Source of the DNA: Deltaproteobacteria bacterium | GTDB taxonomy: Bacteria > Myxococcota_A > Polyangia > Polyangiales > Sandaracinaceae | Direction of reading: 5' to 3' | NCBI GenBank assembly: GCA_017303575.1 | Contig: JAFLCL010000054.1 | Span: 1-38,207, forward strand | Length of the DNA: 38,207 nucleotides | Shown here: one piece after another, positions 1 through 8,414 of the stretch | Layout: each line of letters begins with the position of its first letter | Numbering within the stretch: position 1 is the stretch's first letter | Translations under genes and position numbers: made by a program | Notes under the pieces: model-generated | The model's input: only the letters and a program-made list of their open reading frames with translations | Database searches by the model: none | What the model was told of the DNA's origin: nothing

Positions 1-75
1 GTGCCCCGCGTGCGCGGCCAAGAGGATCGCACACGAGACGATCGAGAGGCTCAGCCTGCGAGACGTGGCGCGCAT
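1..75 (-). CDS. N-terminus of a secreted protein, partial at left edge
   Basis: An ATG on the minus strand at 75 opens a frame that stays open to the window edge (25 residues seen). The visible residues are a basic n-region (RATSRR) followed by a hydrophobic run with AILLAAHA, so this looks like a Sec signal peptide. It begins 43 nt after the stop of the ExbD-like gene, on the same strand, so the two may be co-transcribed. The mature protein lies outside the window, so no function can be given. A possible lipobox (IVSC) occurs too early in the hydrophobic stretch to be convincing. Confidence 0.5.
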   Translation of the reverse strand, partial: MRATSRRLSLSIVSCAILLAAHAGH

Positions 76-118
76 GCGCTGAGACGTAGCGCGGACCGCG
101 CGCCATTCCTCGCGGCGC

Positions 119-661
119 TCAGCGAACCCCGGCGGCGAGCAGGACCTCGGAGAAGAGCGGGCCTTCCTCGTCTCCGCGCAGCGCGTCCATCGCCGCGATG
201 GTGTCTTCGTAGGGGATCTGCGGGTCGGCCGTGAGGCGCACCTCGTCCTCGCGAGGGAAGGCCGCGTGGACGACGCGCGCACAGTCGCGCAGCGCGTCCC
301 ACTCGTGCCCATCGCGCACGATCGTCGCGGCCGTCGCGTCGCTGGTGCTCGCGCAGCCAGGGGCGAGCCGACCGGTCGAGGTCGCGACGCGGATCGTCGT
401 CTGCGTCACGGCGACCGTGAGCTCGAGGCTCGGCGGCGTCCGCACGCAGTGGCCGCCGTGACAGGCGCTCGGTGTCGCGACGGCGACCTCCGACGTCATC
501 GTCACCATCGAGGCGGTGGCGAGGAGGAAGACGGTGAGGTTCGTGATCACGTCGAGGAGCGGCACGATGGAGAGCTCGCCCTTGCCGGCCGCCTCTTCCT
601 CGCGTGCCTCGAGGTGCTTGCGGACGGCGCGACGGACACGGGCTCGTTGCTGCGGGGTCAT
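119..661 (-). CDS. ExbD/TolR-like biopolymer transport protein
   Basis: The 180-residue protein has the ExbD/TolR layout: a short charged cytoplasmic N-terminus (1-30), one membrane helix (about 31-55) and a periplasmic domain. In the family, ExbD/TolR works with an ExbB/TolQ channel to use the proton gradient to energise outer-membrane processes. The key membrane aspartate is present in the motif PLLDVITNL (Asp37). The ATG start is preceded by a strong Shine-Dalgarno sequence, GGAGGAA. The periplasmic part contains several cysteines (for example CHGGHC near 70), more than usual for the family, which may form disulfides. No ExbB/TolQ partner is visible; it may lie outside the window. The specific system served (TonB, Tol-Pal or gliding-type motors) cannot be decided. 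Confidence 0.8.
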   Translation of the reverse strand: MTPQQRARVRRAVRKHLEAREEEAAGKGELSIVPLLDVITNLTVFLLATASMVTMTSEVAVATPSACHGGHCVRTPPSLELTVAVTQTTIRVATSTGRLAPGCASTSDATAATIVRDGHEWDALRDCARVVHAAFPREDEVRLTADPQIPYEDTIAAMDALRGDEEGPLFSEVLLAAGVR

Positions 662-799
662 GCTGTTCCTCCGGGAAACCCCGACGCGCTCGCGCCGAGC
701 GGAGGCTCGGACAACGAGGGGGGCACCAGGTTCCGCGCAGCCGATCGGCGGGGACGTGTATTCTCGCGAGCACGGCTGCTCGCCGCGGAGGTCTCCTCG

Positions 800-2059
800 A
801 TGTCACGGAAGTCTGTCCGCTCCACCGTCTCGCTCGCCCGTCACGCTGCGATGGGCCTGGCCCTCACCGCGAGCCTCACCGCGTGGGGCTGTGACTGCGA
901 AGGCACGTCGCGCCCGGGCCCCTGCGGCGGCGAGCGACCTCCCGCCGGCTGTGGTCAGTCGTGCTCGATGGCCTCGCCGTGCCCTTCGGGGCTCTTCTGC
1001 TCGGCGAGCATGTGCACGGCCGAGTGCGCGGATGGCACCGACTACGAGTGCACCGGCGGCCGCGTCTGCAGCGCGCAGGGTCGCTGCGTGTCGCGCGAAG
1101 CGGATGCGGCGGTCATCGCGGACGACTCGCCGTTCGTGATGGTCGACAGCTACCTCGGTGACGTGCCCGCGCCCGACAACACGTGCGCCTCCGTGATGCT
1201 CGACGCCACGCGCGTCATCCCGAACGTGCTCCTCGTCGTCGATCGCTCGGGCTCCATGCAGAGCAACGAATTCTCGCCGGGTGTCACACGGTGGGACGCG
1301 CTCGAGGGCGCGCTCTTCGATCCCGCGAGCGGCCTCGTCACCGGCCTCGAGTCGTCGGTGCGCTTCGGCATCGCGATGTACTCGAACGACGATCGCGCCG
1401 TCGGCTGTCCCGACCTCTACACCGTCGGCTGCGCGCTCAACAATGCCGAGTCGATCGAGGCGGAGTACACGCTCCGCACGCCGCCGCGTGGCGAGACGCC
1501 CACGGGCCAGTCGATCTCCGCCGTGCTCGGTCGTCTCGACGAGCTCGTGCCCGATCGCAGCGCCACCTCGCCCACGTTCTTCGTGCTCGCGACCGACGGC
1601 GAGCCCGATCTGTGCGAAGACGGCGCCGCCCTCGATGCAGGTCGCGCGGCGTCGGTGGCCGCGGCGGGCGAGGCCTACGGCCTCGGCATCAACACGTACG
1701 TCGTGAGCGTCGGCGCCGAGGTCGCGCTCACCCACCTCCAGGACGTGGCCAACGCGGGCGTGGGCATGACGGGCGCGCCGTACTACGTGGCCACCGACAC
1801 GGCAGGGCTCGTCAGCGCGCTCCGCACGATCATCCGCGGGGTCGCGTCGTGCGACGTGGTGCTCGAGGGAATGGTCGTGCCGTCCCTGGCGTGCGAGGGC
1901 ACCGTGCACTTGGGCGCGGACGCGCTCGACTGCGGCACCGACTGGATGCTGCTCCCCGACGGCCGCACGATCCGACTCCTGGGCGCCGCCTGCGATCGCC
2001 TCCAGTCCTCGGGCGAGACCCTGACGGCGAGCTTCCCCTGCGAGGCCATCCTCGAGTGA
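800..2059 (+). CDS. von Willebrand factor A domain lipoprotein, Cys-rich N-terminus
   Basis: The protein has 419 residues. The start at ATG 800 is chosen because a GGAG lies about 9 nt upstream and a signal peptide follows directly; the open frame extends further upstream but without coding character. The h-region ends in AWGC, so Cys31 is a probable, slightly atypical, lipidation site. Residues about 35-90 hold paired cysteines in short 'CxxGxxC' blocks resembling the EGF/Dickkopf-like repeats common in myxobacterial surface proteins. A VWA domain follows, with an intact MIDAS start DRSGS (residues 148-152) and the later ATDGE element. VWA domains bind metal and mediate protein or ligand adhesion, so the protein is likely a surface adhesin or sensor. 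The C-terminal ~70 residues contain further cysteines. A -10-like TATTCT lies at 759-764. Confidence 0.8.
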   Translation: MSRKSVRSTVSLARHAAMGLALTASLTAWGCDCEGTSRPGPCGGERPPAGCGQSCSMASPCPSGLFCSASMCTAECADGTDYECTGGRVCSAQGRCVSREADAAVIADDSPFVMVDSYLGDVPAPDNTCASVMLDATRVIPNVLLVVDRSGSMQSNEFSPGVTRWDALEGALFDPASGLVTGLESSVRFGIAMYSNDDRAVGCPDLYTVGCALNNAESIEAEYTLRTPPRGETPTGQSISAVLGRLDELVPDRSATSPTFFVLATDGEPDLCEDGAALDAGRAASVAAAGEAYGLGINTYVVSVGAEVALTHLQDVANAGVGMTGAPYYVATDTAGLVSALRTIIRGVASCDVVLEGMVVPSLACEGTVHLGADALDCGTDWMLLPDGRTIRLLGAACDRLQSSGETLTASFPCEAILE

Positions 2060-2083
2060 AGCGAGCACGCGCGTGCTCGCTTC
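2058..2083. terminator. Perfect 26-nt palindrome after the VWA gene
   Basis: The sequence from 2058 to 2083 is a perfect inverted repeat: an 11-nt arm, a GCGC-type centre and the complementary arm. It overlaps the last bases of the VWA stop codon and ends 25 nt before the next gene. There is no T-run, so it would act as a Rho-aided or weak intrinsic terminator, an mRNA-stabilising hairpin, or a protein-binding site; the sequence alone does not decide. Confidence 0.5.
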
Positions 2084-2108
2084 GCGCCGCGGTGCCAGAA
2101 CACCCGTC

Positions 2109-3815
2109 GTGACGGCGCTGCGCTCGGTCTCTGCGATCTCTCGTCTCGCGACGCTCGCCCTCGCGTCGTCGCTCTCGATCACCGCGGCGTGTGGTGGTGC
2201 GGTAGGCGCGACGCGAACCGAGGCCACCGCCTCGCGTCGCACGCCTCGCACCGTCGACGAGGCACTGGCCCAGTTCCCCACGCGGGAGCGCATGAACGCG
2301 CTCGTGAGGCAGCTGCCGGCGGAGCGCGAGGTGCGCGAGATCGGTCCGATCGTCGATCGCTGGGAGATCGAGCCGGCCTCGCTCGCGGGCGAGGTCGGTC
2401 CCTTCGAGGGAGTCGCCGCGGCGCTCGCAGGCGGAGGCTTCGAGAGCCGCGGCCCGCTGCGCTGCGCTGCACGCGAGATCGCACGGTTCGTGGGCGCGCA
2501 GGGCGAGCTGCCGAACACCTTCCTCGGTGACTACATCGTCGGTCGCTGTGGCTCGGCGAGCCTTCGCGCGACCATCGCGGTGCGCGCGTTCGACGTGCGC
2601 GGCTACGACGAAGCGCGCCTGGCGCGCGAGACCGGCACGGAGGTGGCCGACGGCTGGCGACCGCTCCTGGGCGAGCACACCGGCGGGCTCGGCGTGGCGT
2701 CGATCGCCTCACGCGACCGCATCTACGTCGCGATCGTGATCGATCCCGATCGCACGATGCGGATCGCGCTCTCGGCTCCCGCACAGCCGGTCGAGGGGCG
2801 CGTCCGGGTGGAGGGTGAGCTCACGGGCGCCACGGAGGAGCTGCTCGCCCTGAGCTCGCGCGGTGAGGCCGACGTCGCGTTGTGCGTGACGGAGCTCGTG
2901 GGCACGCACCTCCGCGTCGACTGTCCGTTCGATTCCGCCGACGAGACGGCGTTCATCGAGGTGATCACGAGAGAGCCAGGTCGGCTCGTGCCCCGCACGG
3001 GCGCGCGGATCGTGGTGGCTGCCTCCCCCGAGGCCGGCCTCGTCTACGAAGAGCGTGCCCTCGAGGCCGAGGCGCCCGCCGATGCCCTCGACGCCATCGT
3101 CGCCGCCGTGAACGCCCACCGCGCGCGTCTCGGGCGCGAGCCGCTCTCGCTCGAGCGCACGCAGTCGGAGGCCAACCGCGAGTCGGTCGACGCCTTCTTC
3201 GCCACCACGAGCCCGGACGTCCAGGAGGTCGCGGTGCTCTACGCGATGGCGGGCTGGGAGGTGCAGGGGAACATCGTCGGCGGCAACGCCCTGGCCTTCG
3301 AGCTGCCCGGTGGTCTCGCGCCCAACCGCTGGGCCTCGTACATCCTGCGACACCCCTTCGAGCGCTACGCGCTGCTCGACCCTGACGTGTCGCGCATCGC
3401 GGTGGGGGTGAGCGCCAGCCCCAGCGCGACGCTGGCGATGGTCAGCACCTACCAGCTCTTCGGCCCCGCCGACCCCGAGGGCGAACGCGCGCGGGTGCTC
3501 GCCGCCGTCCAGCGCGCTCGCGCGGAGGCGGGCCGTCCCCCCGTGGGCCTCCTGCCCCAGGTGCCCGCTCTCGCCCGCTGGGCGGCCCGCGTGACGGGCG
3601 GTGCGGCTGCCCCGACCGAGGCGATGCAGCGGGCGATGTCCGAGGGGGCAGTCCCCGGCGCCCGGGCGACGATGGTCCTCGGCCTCCACGATCTCGACGA
3701 GTGGCCAGTGCCCCGCGAGGTCCTCGAGGCCCACGTGCTCGACGTCGCGGTCGCCCACTTCAGGGCCGAAGGTGCTGCGTGGGGCCAGTACGCCGTGTTG
3801 ATTGTGCTCGGGTGA
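2109..3815 (+). CDS. CAP/SCP-domain lipoprotein
   Basis: The protein has 568 residues from GTG 2109. An earlier GTG at 2073 would lie inside the palindrome, so 2109 is preferred: it gives a compact signal peptide (MTALRSVSAISR then a hydrophobic run) ending in TAAC, with Cys28 as the lipid site. Residues ~40-340 are unrecognised and rich in Glu/Arg. Residues ~345-450 look like a CAP (cysteine-rich secretory/SCP) domain: the N-terminal helix motif VNAHRARLGREPL is typical, and ALLDPDVSRIAVGV matches the conserved late strand of that fold. CAP proteins are secreted and some bind lipids or act as proteases; activity cannot be inferred here. It follows the VWA lipoprotein on the same strand, so the two may function together at the cell surface. 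Confidence 0.65.
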   Translation: MTALRSVSAISRLATLALASSLSITAACGGAVGATRTEATASRRTPRTVDEALAQFPTRERMNALVRQLPAEREVREIGPIVDRWEIEPASLAGEVGPFEGVAAALAGGGFESRGPLRCAAREIARFVGAQGELPNTFLGDYIVGRCGSASLRATIAVRAFDVRGYDEARLARETGTEVADGWRPLLGEHTGGLGVASIASRDRIYVAIVIDPDRTMRIALSAPAQPVEGRVRVEGELTGATEELLALSSRGEADVALCVTELVGTHLRVDCPFDSADETAFIEVITREPGRLVPRTGARIVVAASPEAGLVYEERALEAEAPADALDAIVAAVNAHRARLGREPLSLERTQSEANRESVDAFFATTSPDVQEVAVLYAMAGWEVQGNIVGGNALAFELPGGLAPNRWASYILRHPFERYALLDPDVSRIAVGVSASPSATLAMVSTYQLFGPADPEGERARVLAAVQRARAEAGRPPVGLLPQVPALARWAARVTGGAAAPTEAMQRAMSEGAVPGARATMVLGLHDLDEWPVPREVLEAHVLDVAVAHFRAEGAAWGQYAVLIVLG

Positions 3816-3839
3816 TCGTGGTCGTCGGCTGCGGGCGGG

Positions 3840-3857
3840 GTGTCGGCCTGCCGACAC
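3840..3857 (+). terminator. Hairpin after the CAP gene
   Basis: The arms GTGTCGG and CCGACAC (plus an inner C-G pair) form an 8-bp stem with a 2-nt apex, 25 nt after the stop codon. A second short hairpin (CCGGG...CCCGG, 3870-3885) follows before mreB. There is no T-tract. Both could separate the CAP transcript from mreB or structure the mreB leader. Confidence 0.45.
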
Positions 3858-3933
3858 TGACCGGATGTGCCGGGCTTGATCCCGGACCCGGTCCATGACA
3901 ACGCTGGGACCCCCGCGGCGCCCCCATCAGTGA

Positions 3934-4977
<1,044 letters not shown>

Positions 4978-4978
4978 C

Positions 4979-4996
4979 CGGACTGGATTCGGTCCG
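4979..4996 (+). terminator. Probable mreB terminator hairpin
   Basis: CGGAC (4979-4983) pairs with GTCCG (4992-4996), followed by TTTCTTC. It starts one base after the mreB stop codon. The stem is short, but the position and the pyrimidine tail suit an intrinsic terminator. It overlaps the repeat array before the antitoxin gene. Confidence 0.45.
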
Positions 4997-5032
4997 TTTC
5001 TTCGGTCCAGAGTTCGGGCCATGAAGCGGTCC
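4988..5032 (+). promoter_or_regulatory. TTCGGTCC direct-repeat array, candidate toxin-antitoxin operator
   Basis: TTCGGTCC occurs at 4988-4995 and 5001-5008, TTCGGGCC at 5013-5020, and a weaker AGCGGTCC at 5025-5032, with start spacings of 13, 12 and 12 nt. The array occupies the whole gap between mreB and the antitoxin start and enters the first codons. Phd/YefM-type antitoxins are known to repress their own operon by binding repeats that overlap the promoter, so this is a good operator candidate. Binding is inferred, not shown. Confidence 0.5.
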
Positions 5033-5347
5033 GAGCTGCGAGTCTCCGAAGACATCAATCCGGTCACCGACCTCAAGGCCCATGCGGCGACGTGGATCGA
5101 GACGTTGGCAACGCGTGACGCTCCGATCGTCGTGACCCAGCATGGACGTGCAGCGGCGGTCCTCCTCTCCCCTCGGGCCGACGACGCCCTCACGAGCCGC
5201 GCCCGCTTCGTGTCCGCCGTGGAAGAGGGGCTTCGCGACGCCGACGCCGGCCGCACCATCGCGCATCGTGACGTCGCGAAGGAGATGACGGCTCGGTACG
5301 GCGCGCCCAAGCCTGCCGTCGAGGGCACACGCAAGAAGAAGCCGTGA
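5021..5347 (+). CDS. Type II antitoxin, Phd/YefM family
   Basis: The 108-residue protein has the Phd/YefM fold signature: a start resembling 'sedi.pvtdlk', then a helix, and the strand segment PIVVTQHGRAAAVLLSP (about 31-47). In this family the N-terminal half dimerises and binds operator DNA, while the C-terminal tail wraps and neutralises the toxin. The tail here (EGTRKKKP) is strongly basic. The gene overlaps the toxin gene by 4 nt (GTGA), the usual coupled arrangement. Its ATG is preceded by the TTCGGTCC repeats rather than a Shine-Dalgarno sequence. Confidence 0.85.
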   Translation: MKRSELRVSEDINPVTDLKAHAATWIETLATRDAPIVVTQHGRAAAVLLSPRADDALTSRARFVSAVEEGLRDADAGRTIAHRDVAKEMTARYGAPKPAVEGTRKKKP

Positions 5348-5682
5348 GTCGGAGGCGGACTCTGAGCCCCGAGGCGACGCCCGTCGAAGTCCAGTGGACT
5401 CCGCGCGCACGGAACGATCTCGTTCGGATCGGTGACTACATCGCGGAGGAGTCGCCCGGCGCGGCGAGCCGCTGGGTGGCGACGCTGGTCGCTGCGGCCG
5501 ACGACATCGGGGGCGCACCGCTCACGGGACGACGCGTCCCCGAGCTCGAACGCGACGAGATCCGCGAGGTGATCGAGGGTCGCGACCGCATCGTGTATCG
5601 AGTCGCTGGTGGGCAGTTCGAGATCCTGACGGTGTTCGAGGGCAATCGCCTGATGCCCATCGGCGACGACGAAGCGAGATGA
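5344..5682 (+). CDS. Type II toxin, RelE/ParE family
   Basis: The 112-residue protein matches RelE/ParE toxins: the N-terminal strand VQWTPRARNDLVRIGDYIAEESP and the C-terminal REVIEGRDRIVYRV...ILTVFEGNRLMP are characteristic. The family either cleaves mRNA at the ribosome (RelE) or poisons gyrase (ParE). The tyrosine-bearing IVYRV strand followed by an arginine or asparagine near the end (GNRLMP) is seen in both, so the target is not decided. The GTG start overlaps the antitoxin stop, indicating translational coupling. The pair is a self-contained module between mreB and unrelated genes, so it could have been acquired, although base composition looks like that of its neighbours. Confidence 0.85.
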   Translation: MSRRRTLSPEATPVEVQWTPRARNDLVRIGDYIAEESPGAASRWVATLVAAADDIGGAPLTGRRVPELERDEIREVIEGRDRIVYRVAGGQFEILTVFEGNRLMPIGDDEAR

Positions 5683-5702
5683 TCCACGCGTGCCGCGGCT
5701 GG

Positions 5703-5708
5703 TAGAGT
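5703..5708 (+). promoter_or_regulatory. TAGAGT, -10-like hexamer 7 nt before GTG 5716
   Basis: TAGAGT fits TAnnnT and leaves 7 nt to the start codon, so transcription would begin at or next to the GTG. No clear -35 box and no Shine-Dalgarno sequence are seen. Confidence 0.4.
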
Positions 5709-5715
5709 CGGTGGC

Positions 5716-6381
5716 GTGACCAACGACGTCGCGTGGCTGCTCGCGCGGGAGGGGATCGCGCTCCCGCACGACGGGGTGATCGACGCGCTCGACGCCGTCG
5801 ACGCGGGCCTCGTGGGGGACGACGTGCTCGCCGATCTGATCGCGCGCGAGCTCGGCACGGTGGTGATCGATCTCGACGAGGGCATGCTCGATCAGGCCGC
5901 GATCCAGCTCGTGCCCGAGGCCGTGGCGCGCGGCGCGCACGCGGTCGCGGTGCTCGCGGAGCCGAACCGCAACGCGATCCAGGTGGCCTTCGCGAACCCG
6001 CTCGATCCTCGCTGGCTCACGCAGGTCGAGGGCGCGACGGGCCTGCGCGTGCAGCCGCTCGTCGCCCCGCTCTCGGCCGTGCGCCGCGCGCTCGACCGCG
6101 AGTACGGCGGAGCGCCCGTGTCCGAAGAAGTGCTCGCGCGAAGGCAACGCGAACAGCTCCGTGCGGAGTCCACGCAGCGCCTCGGCAGCGGCTCGCGACG
6201 TCTCGGTGAGAAGAGCGAGGAGATGAAGGCGCCCGTGACCGCGCCGCTCATCCGCATGGAGGCGCAGGCCACCGCCGAGCAGCGCATCGAGGCCTTGCTG
6301 CTCGCGCTGATCGAGCGAGGCGTGCTGACGCGCGCGGACTACCTCGACGCGCTCAAGCGCCTCCTCGATCGCGAGCGCTGA
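5716..6381 (+). CDS. Stand-alone MshEN (GspE/PilB N-terminal) domain protein
   Basis: The 221-residue protein resembles the N-terminal domain of type II secretion/type IV pilus ATPases (MshEN, T2SSE N): a helix pair near the start, then ARELGTVVIDLDEGMLDQAAIQLVPEAVARGAHAVAVL (quoted only as a region, ~45-85) and VAFANPLDPRWLTQVEGATG (~95-115). In ATPases this region feeds into the motor domain and in some binds c-di-GMP. Here no Walker A motif or ATPase domain follows; residues ~135-190 are a polar linker and the last ~35 residues form an amphipathic helix (IEALLLALIERGVLTRADYLDALKRLL). It could regulate a pilus or secretion motor in trans, or act as a ligand sensor. GTG start with a TAGAGT hexamer just upstream. 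Confidence 0.65.
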   Translation: MTNDVAWLLAREGIALPHDGVIDALDAVDAGLVGDDVLADLIARELGTVVIDLDEGMLDQAAIQLVPEAVARGAHAVAVLAEPNRNAIQVAFANPLDPRWLTQVEGATGLRVQPLVAPLSAVRRALDREYGGAPVSEEVLARRQREQLRAESTQRLGSGSRRLGEKSEEMKAPVTAPLIRMEAQATAEQRIEALLLALIERGVLTRADYLDALKRLLDRER

Positions 6382-6390
6382 GGCAGCGTG

Positions 6391-6419
6391 TTGGGGATCG
6401 AGCGAATGTCGCCTAGCCT
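6391..6419 (+). promoter_or_regulatory. Promoter TTGGGG-17-TAGCCT, 6 nt before GTG 6426
   Basis: TTGGGG (6391-6396) and TAGCCT (6414-6419) are separated by 17 nt, the optimal sigma-70 spacing. Only 6 nt separate the -10 from the start codon, so the transcript should be leaderless or nearly so. This is one of the two best promoters of this type in the window. Confidence 0.5.
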
Positions 6420-6425
6420 GGCGCC

Positions 6426-7913
6426 GTGTCGGTGGAAGCGCGGGTCCTCGCAGCGACCATTCTCCTCGCGGCGATGCTGACGGGTCTTGCGTGGTGGCTG
6501 GCTCAGCATCCTCTCCGCACGGCCACGCGCCCAACCCATGACAGCACGACCGCTCCGTGGCTCGTCTCGGGACGCACGCCGGGAGCGGCCTCCGGTGATG
6601 CTGGCCATCGGCTCGACGCTGTCAGGGGGCGCGACGGTGGAGCGGAGTCCCGCACGCTCGGCATCGACGAGCGTCTGGGCTCGCTGCTGGTTGCACGGAT
6701 CTGCGCGAGACGCGTCGAGTGTCGCTGCGGGCCCTATCCCTCGCTCCACTCCTCGCCGGAAGGTCTCGCGCGGGCCACGACGTGCGAGGCGGATGCGATG
6801 CGCGACTTCCGGGTCTGGTGGTCGCGGAACGTGCGCGGCCCAGTCGTGCTCGCCGAAGAGGTCGCCCTCGAAGAAGCCGTCGACGCGAGCGTGGGCTGCT
6901 CGGGGACACGACAGTCCTTCGATGCGCTTGTCAGGTCGGACGCAGTCGATGGTCAGCCGTGCACGACGCAGTTCTGCCGCGACGGATCTCGATGCGTGGA
7001 GGGTCTCTGTGCATTTCCACGGCAGGCGGGTGAGTCGTGCGTCCGCGGCCTGAATTCAGACGGCGAAGAGCGGGTGCTCGACTGCGTGGATGACCTTCGC
7101 TGTATCCATGGTCGGTGCGAAGCAGAGAGTGAGCTGGGCGAGCCCTGCGACTGGAGTGGGCGGCACTGCGTACCTGATCTCTGGTGCGAAGGACGCTGCG
7201 TGCCGTATGCGCTTGAGGGCGAGTGGTGCGGTGACGACGGACGCCCCTGCGACATCGAGCTCCAGTGTGTTCGTGACCGCTGCGAGCCGTTTCCCGCAGA
7301 GGCGGAGCGGTGCATGACCAACGAGCCGTACTGTCGTGCGGGCCTCGCGTGTGTTCGCGGGCGATGCCGCGCGATGGTCGCCGAAGGCGGCTCGTGCGGC
7401 AGGGACGACGAGTCGCAGTGCGGCGACGAGCTCGAATGTCGGGGGGGCGTCTGCGCGCGTGTGGTGCGGCCGGAAGTCGTTCGCTGCGAGCGAGGGACAC
7501 TCCGTCGACGCGTGTCGGGCACGGGCTGGGAGGACGGGCGCTACGAGTGCGTCCCGGTCGGCACGCCGTGCAGGTACGGGTCTGACTGCGGTCTCGGCAT
7601 CTGCGACGGGGAGGGCCAGCTGCGCTGCGAGCCGCCGGGACCGCACGCGGAGCCGCCACGCGAGGAGCAACGGAGTCGCGCTCCGACGTGCGGTCCCGAC
7701 GACAGCTGTCGCAGCGACGCGCACGACTGCGAGTGCGCCGCAGGCTCGAGCTGCAATCAGCGTGAGGGGCGATGCCTCCCTCATGCGGGGCGGGGCGAGT
7801 CGTGCGAGCGCTCCGAGTGTGCCAGAGGGCTCGCGTGTGACCTCCAGGTCCCGCGTGGTGGTCATTGCGTGGGTGTCTTGTGCATGCAGACGACGTTCTT
7901 CCAGACGGACTGA
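6426..7913 (+). CDS. Membrane-anchored cysteine-rich repeat protein
   Basis: The 495-residue protein has one N-terminal hydrophobic helix (about residues 5-25, VLAATILLAAMLTGLAWWLA) with no lipobox, so it is either a signal anchor or an uncleaved signal. The rest is extracytoplasmic. From ~165 onward it consists of repeated modules of the type 'G..C......C....C..GRC' (for example DLRCIHGRC, DLWCEGRC, LQCVRDRC, LACVRGRC, LECRGGVC), about 30-45 residues each, which look like Dickkopf/EGF-like disulfide knots. The GTG start is set by the promoter immediately upstream. No catalytic domain is seen; a structural or binding role at the surface is inferred. The region after it is gene-free for 500 nt. 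Confidence 0.7.
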   Translation: MSVEARVLAATILLAAMLTGLAWWLAQHPLRTATRPTHDSTTAPWLVSGRTPGAASGDAGHRLDAVRGRDGGAESRTLGIDERLGSLLVARICARRVECRCGPYPSLHSSPEGLARATTCEADAMRDFRVWWSRNVRGPVVLAEEVALEEAVDASVGCSGTRQSFDALVRSDAVDGQPCTTQFCRDGSRCVEGLCAFPRQAGESCVRGLNSDGEERVLDCVDDLRCIHGRCEAESELGEPCDWSGRHCVPDLWCEGRCVPYALEGEWCGDDGRPCDIELQCVRDRCEPFPAEAERCMTNEPYCRAGLACVRGRCRAMVAEGGSCGRDDESQCGDELECRGGVCARVVRPEVVRCERGTLRRRVSGTGWEDGRYECVPVGTPCRYGSDCGLGICDGEGQLRCEPPGPHAEPPREEQRSRAPTCGPDDSCRSDAHDCECAAGSSCNQREGRCLPHAGRGESCERSECARGLACDLQVPRGGHCVGVLCMQTTFFQTD

Positions 7914-7937
7914 TGCCACGAGTCGCGTCGTTGGGTC

Positions 7938-8311
7938 CTCGGTAGGAGCGACCTCTACTGCGCCGAGCGTGGAGCACTTCGCGAAGCGGCCAGCAGGATC
8001 GAGGGGAGCTGCTCGCTGCGACGCGTGCGTTCCGTCGTGCGGCCTCAGCGGGTCGACCACCTGCAGCGCCTCCTTCGATGAGTCGGTCGTGGTGCTGGGG
8101 CCCCCCTCGGACCTGACGGCGCTTCGTGGGTGCGTCGCTTCGACTCGTGTCGACGCGATGCTCGGTAGGAGCGATGTCTGCTGCGTCGAGCCTCGTGAGC
8201 GACCAGTGGGAGGCGAGGGCTTCGCGAGCCCCCGGCAGGATCGAGGGGAGTCGCTCGTGCGCGGCGCGTGCGTTCTCTCGTGACGGTTCGCGTGGTCGAC
8301 CACCTCGTCTG
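7938..8311 (+). repeat. Diverged tandem duplication in a gene-free stretch
   Basis: Two related segments lie in the 500-nt gap 7914-8414: copy A 7938-8068 and copy B 8161-8311. Both start with CTCGGTAGGAGCGA, continue with a pyrimidine-rich CT(A/G)CTGCG(C/T)CGAGC block, share GCAGGATCGAGGGGAG, then GCGTGCGTT, and end in GGTCGACCACCT. The shared blocks come in the same order with short indels. No open frame here has convincing coding character. This may be decayed duplicated DNA, or a pair of regulatory RNAs or binding regions. Confidence 0.6.
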
Positions 8312-8374
8312 CGCGCGTGACGAAGCACTGGTGTGCACGCGCAGCGAGGAACGGCCTCGCTGAGCCTCCCCAAT

Positions 8375-8391
8375 CCCTCCCATGGGGAGGG
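8375..8391. terminator. CCCTCCC-ATG-GGGAGGG hairpin
   Basis: A 7-bp all-strong stem (one T-A pair) with a 3-nt loop; an alternative longer pairing (8362-8371 with 8384-8395) is also possible. It lies at the right end of the gene-free stretch, 23 nt before the chosen start of the next gene. Without a T-tract its role is open; an ATG in its loop is unlikely to be a start codon. Confidence 0.35.
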
Positions 8392-8414
8392 GCTCTCCGT
8401 CTCGCGCGTCGCTC

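Noticed and set aside
266..799. Extension of the VWA protein upstream to 266
   Set aside because: The residues are Arg/His-rich and antisense to the ExbD-like gene; a Shine-Dalgarno sequence and signal peptide mark ATG 800.
5021..5682. Toxin-antitoxin pair as part of a genomic island
   Set aside because: No integrase, tRNA, flanking repeat or clear composition change was seen around it.
7056..8303. Long frames on both strands across the Cys-rich gene and the gap after it
   Set aside because: They lack coding character beyond 7913, and the Cys-rich frame with its promoter explains the left part.
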